A stretch of DNA of 5,080 nt, from NCBI GenBank assembly GCA_003644895.1, contig QNDO01000126.1, forward strand, positions 1 through 5,080. Reading direction: 5' to 3'. Numbering within the stretch: the stretch's first letter is position 1; each line of letters opens with the position of its first letter. Shown in pieces: positions 1 to 5,080 of the stretch. Under the pieces are notes generated by a model. The model searched no databases. It had not been told where the DNA came from and saw only the letters and a program-made list of their open reading frames with translations. The position numbers and the translations under genes were made by a program. Source of the DNA: Candidatus Hydrothermota bacterium (lineage in GTDB: Bacteria > Hydrothermota > Hydrothermia > UBA1063).

Positions 1-210
1 ACAGGAGAAAAGGAAGTTGTAGGTAAGGAAACTCATAAAGACAGAGAAAGAGGAAAATGTACATACCCATCTGTGATAGGCTTAGAAAGGTCAAAAGAAG
101 AAGCATTGAACTTAATAAATAAGGCAAAACAAGAAATAGAAAAAACCTTTGGTCAGAAAGGAGAAGTATTAAAGGCAATTTCTGATTATATCTATACGAG
201 GATAAAATGA
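1..210 (+). CDS. ispA: Polyprenyl diphosphate synthase, IspA-like (3' end only)
   Basis: This is the last 69 codons plus stop of a gene that enters from the left, read in frame 1 and ending in TGA at 208-210. The visible part matches the C-terminal segment that follows the second Asp-rich motif in trans-prenyl synthases: TGEKEVVGKE, then RGKCTYPSVIGLERSKEEA, corresponding to the family pattern G-K-x-D-x-x-x-x-K-x-TYP-x-x-x-GLE. The rest is the expected helical tail ending near ISDYIYTRIK. Family members condense isopentenyl diphosphate with allylic diphosphates to make farnesyl or geranylgeranyl diphosphate in the cytoplasm. The Asp-rich catalytic motifs lie outside the window, so chain length cannot be judged and the gene symbol is by similarity only. 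The stop overlaps the next start (ATGA), implying translational coupling with the DUF212 gene. Confidence 0.85.
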   Translation, partial: TGEKEVVGKETHKDRERGKCTYPSVIGLERSKEEALNLINKAKQEIEKTFGQKGEVLKAISDYIYTRIK

Positions 211-653
211 ACAGTATTGGGTATATATTTACAAACAAATATCTCATCGCTCCCTTGCTAACGGGGATATTTGCTCAATTTATAAAATTTATACTCTACT
301 GGATAAAGTATAAAAAACCAGTTTTTTCATGGCTTGTCAGTACTGGAGGCATGCCGAGCTCACACTCTGCAGCAGTGATGTGCCTTTCTACCATCACCGG
401 GATAGAACAGGGATTCAAGTCTCCACTCTTCGGCATAACCCTTTATTTCAGTCTCATTATCATGTATGATGCTACAGGTCTGAGAAGGGCGGCGGGAGAA
501 CAGGCAAAAATTCTTAATAAGATCTTGGACGAATTCGGTGAAGAAAAGAGAATACATGAAGAGAGGCTAAAAGAATTTCTGGGACATACACCCGTTGAGG
601 TGTTCGTGGGAGCTATACTGGGAATTCTTGCAGGAATCTTAGCTACAATGTAA
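207..653 (+). CDS. Divergent PAP2 family (DUF212/YuiD-like) membrane protein
   Basis: This 148-residue protein has the usual length of the family. Hydrophobic segments lie near residues 12-32, 76-88 and 132-147. Seen motifs are GGMPSSHSA (47-55), which resembles the PSGH-type phosphate-binding motif of PAP2 phosphatases; MYDATGLRRAAGEQA (86-100) followed by LN (103-104); and LGHTPVEV (125-132). This block order is diagnostic of DUF212. The family is classed as divergent PAP2, but I know of no firmly settled bacterial substrate. The start ATG overlaps the ispA stop by 4 nt and has a modest SD-like gagg at 198-201. Direct coupling to a prenyl diphosphate synthase suggests, by inference only, a polyprenyl phosphate or diphosphate as substrate. 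I recall the same ispA neighbour in other bacteria such as clostridia. Family assignment is strong and function is open. Confidence 0.9.
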   Translation: MNSIGYIFTNKYLIAPLLTGIFAQFIKFILYWIKYKKPVFSWLVSTGGMPSSHSAAVMCLSTITGIEQGFKSPLFGITLYFSLIIMYDATGLRRAAGEQAKILNKILDEFGEEKRIHEERLKEFLGHTPVEVFVGAILGILAGILATM

Positions 654-677
654 AATAAAATTCCAGAGGAGAAAAAA

Positions 678-1316
678 ATGGGAGATAGAATTATATCATT
701 TTTGATTTTTATACCGCCCATACTTCTTGCACTCACAATACACGAATTTTTTCATGGATATGTTGCCTACAAACTCGGCGATCCGACTCCAAAATTAGCT
801 GGCAGGCTAACCCTCAATCCTCTACCGCATATAGATCCGGTGGGGTTCCTTATGCTTTTAATTGCACACATAGGGTGGGCCAAACCTGTCCCAATAAATC
901 CCTATAATTTTAGAAATCCACGGTCTGGGGTTGTATATGTAGCCCTTGCTGGACCTGTTTCCAATCTGATAAGTGGAGCAATTGTGGGTTTTTTCCTCCG
1001 TTTCTTTGTAAATGGAGCCTACCCTCTTGCCATCTCCATCTTTCTCCAGATGCTTATGGCCTTTGTATTTATAAGCGGCATCTTAGCCTTTTTTAACCTT
1101 ATACCCCTACCACCTCTAGATGGATGGCACATACTGGAAAGATTTATTAAAAATCCTCGGGTAAAATATTTTCTTGTTTCCCGTGGGTCCATAATACTCC
1201 TTGGCATAATATTCCTTTCCTTTATAGGTCTGGATCTCCTGGGCCTTTACCTCAGGCCTTTGATGAAAATTTATCTAAAGCTTGTACTTGGATCAGGAAT
1301 GGTATTCTTTTTGTAG
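678..1316 (+). CDS. Site-2 protease family (peptidase M50) membrane metalloprotease
   Basis: This 212-residue polytopic membrane protein is a compact M50 protease with no PDZ domain. The first membrane segment carries the zinc motif HEFFH (H22, E23, H26). Family-typical blocks follow: AGRLTLNPLPHIDPVG (41-56), WAKPVPINPYNF (67-78), ALAGPVSNL (89-97) and NLIPLPPLDGWHILE (140-154), where D148 is the expected third zinc ligand. The C-terminal part holds another hydrophobic stretch at about 170-190 and a hydrophobic tail. Such proteins cleave transmembrane substrates within the membrane; small PDZ-less members occur widely and most have no known substrate. The start is supported by an agaggag SD at 665-671, 6 nt before the ATG. 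It lies 24 nt after the DUF212 gene and 12 nt before fabH, so it is probably in the same transcript. No anti-sigma factor or obvious substrate gene is adjacent. Confidence 0.93.
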   Translation: MGDRIISFLIFIPPILLALTIHEFFHGYVAYKLGDPTPKLAGRLTLNPLPHIDPVGFLMLLIAHIGWAKPVPINPYNFRNPRSGVVYVALAGPVSNLISGAIVGFFLRFFVNGAYPLAISIFLQMLMAFVFISGILAFFNLIPLPPLDGWHILERFIKNPRVKYFLVSRGSIILLGIIFLSFIGLDLLGLYLRPLMKIYLKLVLGSGMVFFL

Positions 1317-1317
1317 T

Positions 1318-1325
1318 AAGGAGGT
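1318..1325 (+). promoter_or_regulatory. Near-perfect Shine-Dalgarno of fabH
   Basis: The bases aaggaggt lie 3 nt before the fabH ATG and directly after the stop of the M50 gene. This is the strongest ribosome-binding site in the window. It suggests FabH is translated well, independently of its upstream neighbours in the operon. Confidence 0.8.
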
Positions 1326-1328
1326 AAG

Positions 1329-2306
1329 ATGGGTGTCCGTATAAAAGGTTTGGGGTTTTACGTGCCCGGAAAAAGACTTACAAATTTTGATCTTGAAAAA
1401 ATGGTGGATACCTCCGATGAATGGATCAGGACAAGGACTGGCATCCAGGAAAGAAGAATAGCCAGTAATGATGAAGCCACTTCTGACCTGGCTTATCAGG
1501 CTGCTGTTCAGGCCCTTCAACGAGCTCAAGTAAAGCCCGAAGAACTAGATATGATCATTGTAACCACAGCAACCCCCGATTATTTGTTCCCAGCTACAGC
1601 TTGTATTGTTCAGTCTAAGCTCAATGCTCAGAATGCTGCCTGTTTTGACGTTGAGGCTGCATGTCCAGGATTTATTTATGGCCTTGAGATTGCAAGAGGC
1701 TTTCTCGAATTACCCCGATACAGAAAAGTACTGGTAATTGGGGCTGAAACTTTATCCAGGCTCGTCGACTGGGAAGACAGAAATACATGCGTTCTTTTCG
1801 GAGATGGAGCAGGAGCAGCAGTTTTAGAGAAAGATAACACGGACCATGGAATAATATCCTCGTATCTTAAGGGCAACGGAGCTCTGGGACAGCTTTTAAT
1901 TCTACCTGCTGGAGGTTCTCGCAGACCTGCTACACAGGATACAGTACAACAGAGAGAACACTATATAAAAATGCAGGGCAGAGAGGTTTTCAAGTATGCA
2001 GTCACAGGTATGCAAGAAGCGGCTCTTAAAACCCTGGAAAGAGCACATATAAAACCAGAAGATATTACATGGCTTGTTCCTCATCAGGCCAATATCAGAA
2101 TTATAGAAGCCACAAGAGAGAGGCTGGGCATACCTGAACATAAGGTTTATGTGAACATTGCCAAATATGGGAATACAAGTGCTGCTTCCATACCGATTGC
2201 ACTTACAGAAATGGTAGAAGAAGGGAAAATAAAAGAGGGTGACCTTGTTCTCCTCGTATCCTTTGGAGCAGGCTTCATATACGGTGGAATGTTGATAAAA
2301 TGGTAG
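1329..2306 (+). CDS. fabH: Beta-ketoacyl-ACP synthase III
   Basis: This 325-residue protein is full length for the family. FabH condenses acetyl-CoA (or a branched acyl-CoA) with malonyl-ACP to start type II fatty-acid synthesis in the cytoplasm. The catalytic triad is visible: C112 in EAACPGFIYGL, H252 in PHQAN (251-255) and N282 in YGNTSAA (280-286). Other family blocks are TSDEWIRTRTGIQERR (28-43), FGDGAGAAV (157-165), GREVFKYAV (217-225) and the C-terminal SFGAGFIYGG (311-320). The tryptophan after SDE and the RTGIxxRR block mark it as a KAS III rather than a KAS I/II. The start is fixed by an excellent SD. No acpP, fabD, fabG or plsX is adjacent within the window; fabH sits instead with an isoprenoid synthase and a membrane protease. 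The primer preference (straight or branched) cannot be told from sequence by eye. Confidence 0.96.
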   Translation: MGVRIKGLGFYVPGKRLTNFDLEKMVDTSDEWIRTRTGIQERRIASNDEATSDLAYQAAVQALQRAQVKPEELDMIIVTTATPDYLFPATACIVQSKLNAQNAACFDVEAACPGFIYGLEIARGFLELPRYRKVLVIGAETLSRLVDWEDRNTCVLFGDGAGAAVLEKDNTDHGIISSYLKGNGALGQLLILPAGGSRRPATQDTVQQREHYIKMQGREVFKYAVTGMQEAALKTLERAHIKPEDITWLVPHQANIRIIEATRERLGIPEHKVYVNIAKYGNTSAASIPIALTEMVEEGKIKEGDLVLLVSFGAGFIYGGMLIKW

Positions 2307-3103
2307 ATATTGAGGGATTTCTTATAGATCTCGATGGTACCGTGTATCTGGGAGATACACCCATAGATGGTGCTGATGGTTTCTTCAGAACGCTGGAACA
2401 AAACGAAACTCCCTATCTCTTACTGACAAATAATTCTACACAAACCCCTCTGAAAATAGCTAACAAGCTCAAATCTATGGGGATACGGGTGAGACCCGAG
2501 CATATCTACACCTCTGCCATGGCCACCGGTGATTTTCTCCGGCAGGAGTATGGAGAAAAAAGAAAAGCCTTTGTAATCGGAGAAGAGGGGCTACTTGAAT
2601 CGCTTCTCTCCATCAACTGGCAACTCGTTGAAAACGAAAATGAAGCAGAATTTGTGATTGTAGGCTTAGACAGAAAACTAACCTATGAAAAACTGGAGAG
2701 GGCTTCACTGGCAGTTCAGCAGGGAGCAAAATTCATAGCCTGTAATACAGATAGTTATTTACCTACACCTTATGGGTTTCTACCGGGTTCCGGTGCGATA
2801 GTGTGTGCCATAGAAACAACAACTGGCGTCAAACCTAAAGTGATCGGGAAACCTGAGCCTATTATAATAGAGGAGGCACTTTCTCAACTTGGCACTCCAA
2901 AAGAGAAAACAGCCATAGTGGGAGACAGACTTGAAACGGACATTGAAGCAGGTAAAAGGGCAGGTATCAAGACGATCCTGGTTTTAACTGGAGCAAAAAA
3001 AGAAGAAAGAGAAATAAAAAAATACAATCCAGACTATGTGTTCAAGGATATAGGAGAGTTATGGAGAGATTTCTTGAAACAGCGAAAAAATCTGCTCTTT
3101 TAG
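2300..3103 (+). CDS. HAD-IIA family hydrolase, NagD/AraL-like sugar-phosphate phosphatase
   Basis: This 267-residue protein is typical of subclass IIA HAD phosphatases. Motif I is FLIDLDGTVYLGD (7-19), with nucleophile D10 and acid/base D12. Motif II is LLTNNST (41-47). The motif III lysine is K184 in VIGKPEP. Motif IV is IVGDRLETDIEAG (206-218), with Mg ligands D209 and D214. The cap domain lies between motifs II and III, as in NagD and p-nitrophenyl phosphatase relatives. It probably removes phosphate from a small cytoplasmic phosphometabolite; the substrate cannot be assigned, and members act on UMP, GMP, glycerol phosphate, phosphoglycolate or sugar phosphates. The start overlaps the fabH end by 7 nt, with only a weak ggtgga (2283-2288) upstream, so translation is probably coupled. 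Motif I begins almost at the N terminus, which excludes a downstream start. Its last 14 codons overlap the next gene. Confidence 0.93.
   Translation: MVDIEGFLIDLDGTVYLGDTPIDGADGFFRTLEQNETPYLLLTNNSTQTPLKIANKLKSMGIRVRPEHIYTSAMATGDFLRQEYGEKRKAFVIGEEGLLESLLSINWQLVENENEAEFVIVGLDRKLTYEKLERASLAVQQGAKFIACNTDSYLPTPYGFLPGSGAIVCAIETTTGVKPKVIGKPEPIIIEEALSQLGTPKEKTAIVGDRLETDIEAGKRAGIKTILVLTGAKKEEREIKKYNPDYVFKDIGELWRDFLKQRKNLLF
3052..3056 (+). promoter_or_regulatory. Internal Shine-Dalgarno deciding the start of the IMPase gene
   Basis: The bases aggag (within taggagag) lie inside the HAD gene, 4 nt before ATG 3061. This supports the upstream ATG for the phosphatase gene despite the 43-nt overlap it creates. 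The N-terminal residues MERFLETAKKSALLAGEFLL also match the first helix expected in the IMPase family. Confidence 0.7.
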
Positions 3104-3840
3104 CAGGAGAATTTTTGCTTCAGAATCTCGGCAAAATAACACCTGATAAAGCAGAGGAGAAGAAATTAAATGATTTCGTGAGTTATGTAGACAGGGGTTC
3201 TGAGGAAATAATAAGACGGACCATAAAGGACGAATTTCCAGAACACGCATTCCTTGGTGAAGAAGAGGGACAGCGTGGCGAAAATCCCTTCCTTTGGATT
3301 GTGGACCCTCTGGATGGAACCAAAAACTATCTCCATCAATTCCCCATGTTTGCAATCTCAATTGCTTTGAAAAGGGAAGATGAAGTGGTCCTCGGGCTTG
3401 TTTATGAACCTTTACGAAAAGATATGATTTATGCCATCAAAGGAAAGGGGGCTTTCAGAAATGGAAATAGAATTCATATTGTGAAGGAACTTTCCCATAA
3501 AAAGGCTCTTATTGCTACTGCCTTTCCCTTCAGAGAAAAGGGTAAATTTCCTCAATTTCTGGAGGCCTTTAGAGAAATATATTACCTGGTTTCCGATATT
3601 AGACGCGGTGGGGTAGCAGCCCTGGATCTTGCTTACACTGGTGCCGGAATATTCTCGGCCTTTTATGAATATGGGCTATCCATCTGGGATATTGCAGCAG
3701 GTTCTCTTATTGTTATGGAAGCTGGAGGCGTGGTTTTGGATTTTGAGGGAGGAGAAGACTACCTTACAACTGGTAACATTGTTGCCGGGGAAGAAAAGTT
3801 AGTTCAGAAAATTGTAGAGATACTAAAAAAATACTTTTAA
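3061..3840 (+). CDS. Inositol monophosphatase family protein (SuhB/IMPase-like)
   Basis: This 259-residue protein has the usual length of the family: Mg-dependent, lithium-sensitive phosphatases acting on inositol phosphates, fructose bisphosphate, histidinol phosphate or PAP, depending on the member. Metal-site motifs are visible: FLGEEEG (64-70), with E67 as the likely ligand; WIVDPLDGTKNY (79-90), with D82 and D85; and IWDIAAGSLIVMEAGG (208-223), with D210. The RRGGVAALDLAYTG block (181-194) is also present, with V185 where many members have Ser (G-S-A-A-L-D). That residue lies near the substrate pocket, so it may matter for specificity. The gene overlaps the HAD gene by 43 nt and has its own SD. 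It ends the operon; its TAA is immediately followed by the stop codon of the convergent gene. Substrate is not assignable; inositol-1-phosphate or fructose-1,6-bisphosphate are reasonable guesses. Confidence 0.94.
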   Translation: MERFLETAKKSALLAGEFLLQNLGKITPDKAEEKKLNDFVSYVDRGSEEIIRRTIKDEFPEHAFLGEEEGQRGENPFLWIVDPLDGTKNYLHQFPMFAISIALKREDEVVLGLVYEPLRKDMIYAIKGKGAFRNGNRIHIVKELSHKKALIATAFPFREKGKFPQFLEAFREIYYLVSDIRRGGVAALDLAYTGAGIFSAFYEYGLSIWDIAAGSLIVMEAGGVVLDFEGGEDYLTTGNIVAGEEKLVQKIVEILKKYF

Positions 3841-4698
3841 TCAAAGAAGCAGTTTTACGCTGTCTCCTGGCTCCACAGTGCCTCCTTTAATAACTTTGCA
3901 AAATCTCCCCCATCTGGAAACCACGTATGGCTTTCCACTATCCACATACTCTTCTTTCCCTATCTCTGTTACCTCCAAGAGTGTTTTTCCTATCTTAAGC
4001 TTCTTCCCGGGAAGTAATAAATAATCGGGGATTCCCACCATCAAAATATTTTCGGTCATCTCCAGAGGATTTATCTTCCGTAGTACTTGGGAGGGAACCA
4101 ATCTGAGCACCTCCAGAGGGAAAACACTCACTTCCCTTTCCGTTCCCGCATGTACATCTCCCTCCACCCCAAAATTCTCTATTAACTTAATCTCTTCCTG
4201 TGGTTCCTTTAGCCCCCTCTCTCCCGATTTTGCAACTTTAAGAACCCTCCCTTCAAACTCAAATTCTCTTTTCACATATCCACTTTTCCCGCCCGATTTT
4301 TCCACAAGTTGAATTTCTCCTATCTTAATCCATCTATCATATCTTTTGAGCATATCATAAATATTAAGTGCAGTAAGGGAAACAGCGGTAATTGCTTCTA
4401 TTTCAACGCCAGTCTTACCCACATTTTTCACAATTGCAGAAATCTCCAGAATGCCTATATCAAACACTTTTATATCCACTTCTATATCCGTGATTAAAAG
4501 AGGATGACAGAAGGGAAAATATAGTGGTACTTGTTTGGCTCCAAGAAGCCCCACCGCCTTGGAAATTTCCAGAACATCCCCCTTTTCTATCTCCCTCTCC
4601 TTTAAGAGCTCAATAACATCCGGGGTAGTATAAACACGGCCCAATGCCACGGCTTTTCTTTCACTATCAGGCTTTTTGCTCACATCAACTGTTTTCAT
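3841..4698 (-). CDS. moaC: MoaC-MOSC fusion, molybdenum cofactor biosynthesis protein
   Basis: This 285-residue two-domain protein starts with MoaC (about 1-142), which converts the MoaA product to cyclic pyranopterin monophosphate in Moco synthesis. Family blocks are MKTVDVSKK, EKGDVLEISKAVGLLGAKQ (K55), FPFCHPL (H65), GKTGVEIEAITAVS (E99, E101), LNIYDMLKRYD (D115, K118) and KSGGKSG (K138). The likely catalytic Lys, His and Asp/Lys positions are kept. The second half (about 148-285) is a MOSC domain: GRVLKVAKS, GVEGDVHAG (177-185), REVSVFPLE (188-196), TENILMVGI (215-223), LLLPGKKLKIG and VIKGGTVEPGD (269-279). MOSC domains bind or carry molybdenum-cofactor sulfur or metal. The usual C-terminal CHxxC-like stretch after IGKE is absent here. 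The start ATG has SD aaggag 7 nt upstream. There are no other Moco genes in the window. I believe MoaC-MOSC fusions are annotated elsewhere, but they are uncommon. Confidence 0.93.
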   Translation of the reverse strand: MKTVDVSKKPDSERKAVALGRVYTTPDVIELLKEREIEKGDVLEISKAVGLLGAKQVPLYFPFCHPLLITDIEVDIKVFDIGILEISAIVKNVGKTGVEIEAITAVSLTALNIYDMLKRYDRWIKIGEIQLVEKSGGKSGYVKREFEFEGRVLKVAKSGERGLKEPQEEIKLIENFGVEGDVHAGTEREVSVFPLEVLRLVPSQVLRKINPLEMTENILMVGIPDYLLLPGKKLKIGKTLLEVTEIGKEEYVDSGKPYVVSRWGRFCKVIKGGTVEPGDSVKLLL

Positions 4699-4705
4699 TT
4701 CTCAT

Positions 4706-4711
4706 CTCCTT
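4706..4711 (-). promoter_or_regulatory. Shine-Dalgarno of the MoaC-MOSC gene
   Basis: Read on the minus strand this is aaggag, 7 nt before the ATG at 4698, inside the larger match aaaggaga. It fixes the start. The GGAG could pair with a CTCC four bases upstream (ctcc-aaaa-ggag) if transcription began further upstream than the nearest promoter predicts. Confidence 0.75.
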
Positions 4712-4718
4712 TTGGAGT

Positions 4719-4726
4719 ATTATAAT
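4719..4726. promoter_or_regulatory. Overlapping divergent -10 boxes (TATAAT on both strands)
   Basis: The 8 bases attataat contain TATAAT on the plus strand (4721-4726) and TATAAT on the minus strand (4724-4719). The minus-strand box would start transcription near 4712, giving a leader of about 14 nt that begins at the SD of the MoaC-MOSC gene. The plus-strand box would start near 4733, at or just before the DUF488 ATG, giving an essentially leaderless message. I see no convincing -35 element for either, so the call rests on the hexamers and the spacing. Confidence 0.5.
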
Positions 4727-4728
4727 AT

Positions 4729-4752
4729 CAATCATGGAGATTTTCACGATTG
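4729..4752. repeat. Imperfect palindrome over the DUF488 start, possible operator
   Basis: The arms caatcatgga (4729-4738) and ttcacgattg (4743-4752) are inverted repeats matching at 8 of 10 positions around a 4-bp centre (gatt). The element covers the DUF488 start codon, touches the predicted plus-strand transcription start, and spans the place where the -35 of the minus-strand promoter would lie. A protein bound here could act on both genes, but the match is short and may be chance. Confidence 0.25.
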
Positions 4753-5080
4753 GACATTCAACTTTAAGCCTCAGGGGGTTTATTGATCTTTTAATAAAAT
4801 ATAACATTGAGACCGTAGTGGATGTTAGGAGATTTCCTACTTCAAAGAAGTCCCCTCACTTCAAAAGGGAGATTTTAAAGCAAGAGCTTGAAAAACATAA
4901 AATTTCTTATATTTGGCTGGGTGAGAAGCTTGGCGGATTCAGGAAAGGAGGGTATAGAAATTACGTAGAAACAGAAGATTTTAAGAGTGGGATAAAGGAA
5001 TTACTCGAAAATTTGAAAGGAAGGACAGTAATTATGTGTGCAGAAAAATTGTGGTTCAAATGTCATAGAAGATTTATAGC
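4734..5080 (+). CDS. DUF488 family protein (5' part; continues past the window)
   Basis: An open frame of 115 complete codons runs from ATG 4734 to the window edge. It carries the full set of N-terminal DUF488 motifs: TIGHST (5-10), VVDVRRFPTS (28-37), YIWLGEKLGGFRKGGY (59-74), and MCAEKLWFKCHRRFI (101-115) with its conserved MCAE and CHR elements. DUF488 proteins are small, usually roughly 120-180 residues, so perhaps a fifth to a third is missing. Their biochemical role is not established to my knowledge; the conserved Cys and His residues would suit metal binding or catalysis. No SD lies at a normal distance: the nearest is ggag at 4714-4717, about 16 nt upstream. The TATAAT 7 nt upstream of the ATG suggests a leaderless transcript. 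It is divergent from the MoaC-MOSC gene across 35 nt. Confidence 0.88.
   Translation, partial: MEIFTIGHSTLSLRGFIDLLIKYNIETVVDVRRFPTSKKSPHFKREILKQELEKHKISYIWLGEKLGGFRKGGYRNYVETEDFKSGIKELLENLKGRTVIMCAEKLWFKCHRRFI

Noticed and set aside
443..736. Minus-strand open frame of 97 codons across the DUF212/M50 junction
   Set aside because: It is antisense to two well-supported genes and has no recognised motif and no conserved-family look.
1241..1261. Possible hairpin gggcct/aggcct followed by a few T, late in the M50 gene
   Set aside because: It lies about 55 nt before the stop inside coding sequence encoding a plausible protein, has one wobble pair and only three T after it. The downstream fabH has a strong SD and looks co-transcribed.
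3059..3361. Minus-strand open frame of 100 codons opposite the IMPase gene
   Set aside because: The plus-strand frame encodes clear IMPase motifs over the same bases. The antisense protein has no recognisable domain and is a shadow.
4309..4497. Plus-strand open frame of 62 codons inside the MoaC-MOSC gene
   Set aside because: It is the reverse of the highly conserved MoaC core (GKTGVE, IYDM, KSGGKSG), and the peptide shows low-complexity shadow character.
4706..4717. ctcc-tttt-ggag mini-hairpin that could hide the MoaC-MOSC SD
   Set aside because: The stem is only 4 bp, and the predicted transcription start near 4712 would leave out its 5' arm, so it is unlikely to form in the mRNA.
1..5080. 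Mobile elements, CRISPR arrays, tRNA or rRNA, phage or defence genes
   Set aside because: No transposase-like frames, spaced direct repeats, tRNA-like cloverleaf or rRNA blocks were seen. Coding density and codon use are uniform throughout.

Overview
The window is a dense, ordinary-looking bacterial chromosomal segment. It is moderately AT-rich, has good Shine-Dalgarno (SD) sites, and has almost no intergenic space. Arginine is mostly AGA/AGG, isoleucine ATA is common, and the proteins are rich in Lys, Glu and Ile. That composition suggests a thermophilic or deep-branching bacterium or a candidate-phylum genome, but no gene here fixes the taxon. IspA-type and FabH-type enzymes plus SD-led genes argue for a bacterium rather than an archaeon.

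Region 1 (1-3840, + strand) is a run of six tightly packed genes that is probably one transcription unit, with its promoter upstream of the window. In order it holds: the C-terminal end of a polyprenyl diphosphate synthase (IspA-like); a divergent PAP2 (DUF212/YuiD-like) membrane protein; a compact site-2-type M50 membrane metalloprotease; beta-ketoacyl-ACP synthase III (FabH); a HAD-IIA (NagD-like) phosphatase; and an inositol monophosphatase-family phosphatase. Neighbouring genes overlap by 4, 7 and 43 nt, or are separated by only 24 and 12 nt. The theme, by inference, is membrane-lipid supply: isoprenoid chain synthesis, possible lipid-phosphate turnover and initiation of fatty-acid synthesis. 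Two soluble phosphate-ester hydrolases follow at the end.

Region 2 (3841-4698, - strand) is a single gene that meets the + strand operon tail to tail with no base between the two stop codons. It encodes a MoaC-MOSC fusion for molybdenum cofactor metabolism. The MoaC half keeps its recognisable active-site residues, but the MOSC half has lost the cysteine motif usual in the family.

Region 3 (4699-4733) is a 35-nt divergent control region. It holds overlapping, opposite-facing TATAAT boxes, the SD of the MoaC-MOSC gene, and part of an imperfect palindrome that runs over the next start codon.

Region 4 (4734 to the window end, + strand) is the start of a DUF488-family gene, cut off by the window edge.

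No rRNA, tRNA, CRISPR array, insertion sequence or phage gene was seen. I found no clear new multi-gene system. The items most worth a second look are the cysteine-depleted MoaC-MOSC fusion with its compact divergent promoter, the isoprenoid synthase/DUF212 pairing, and the long overlap between the two phosphatase genes.
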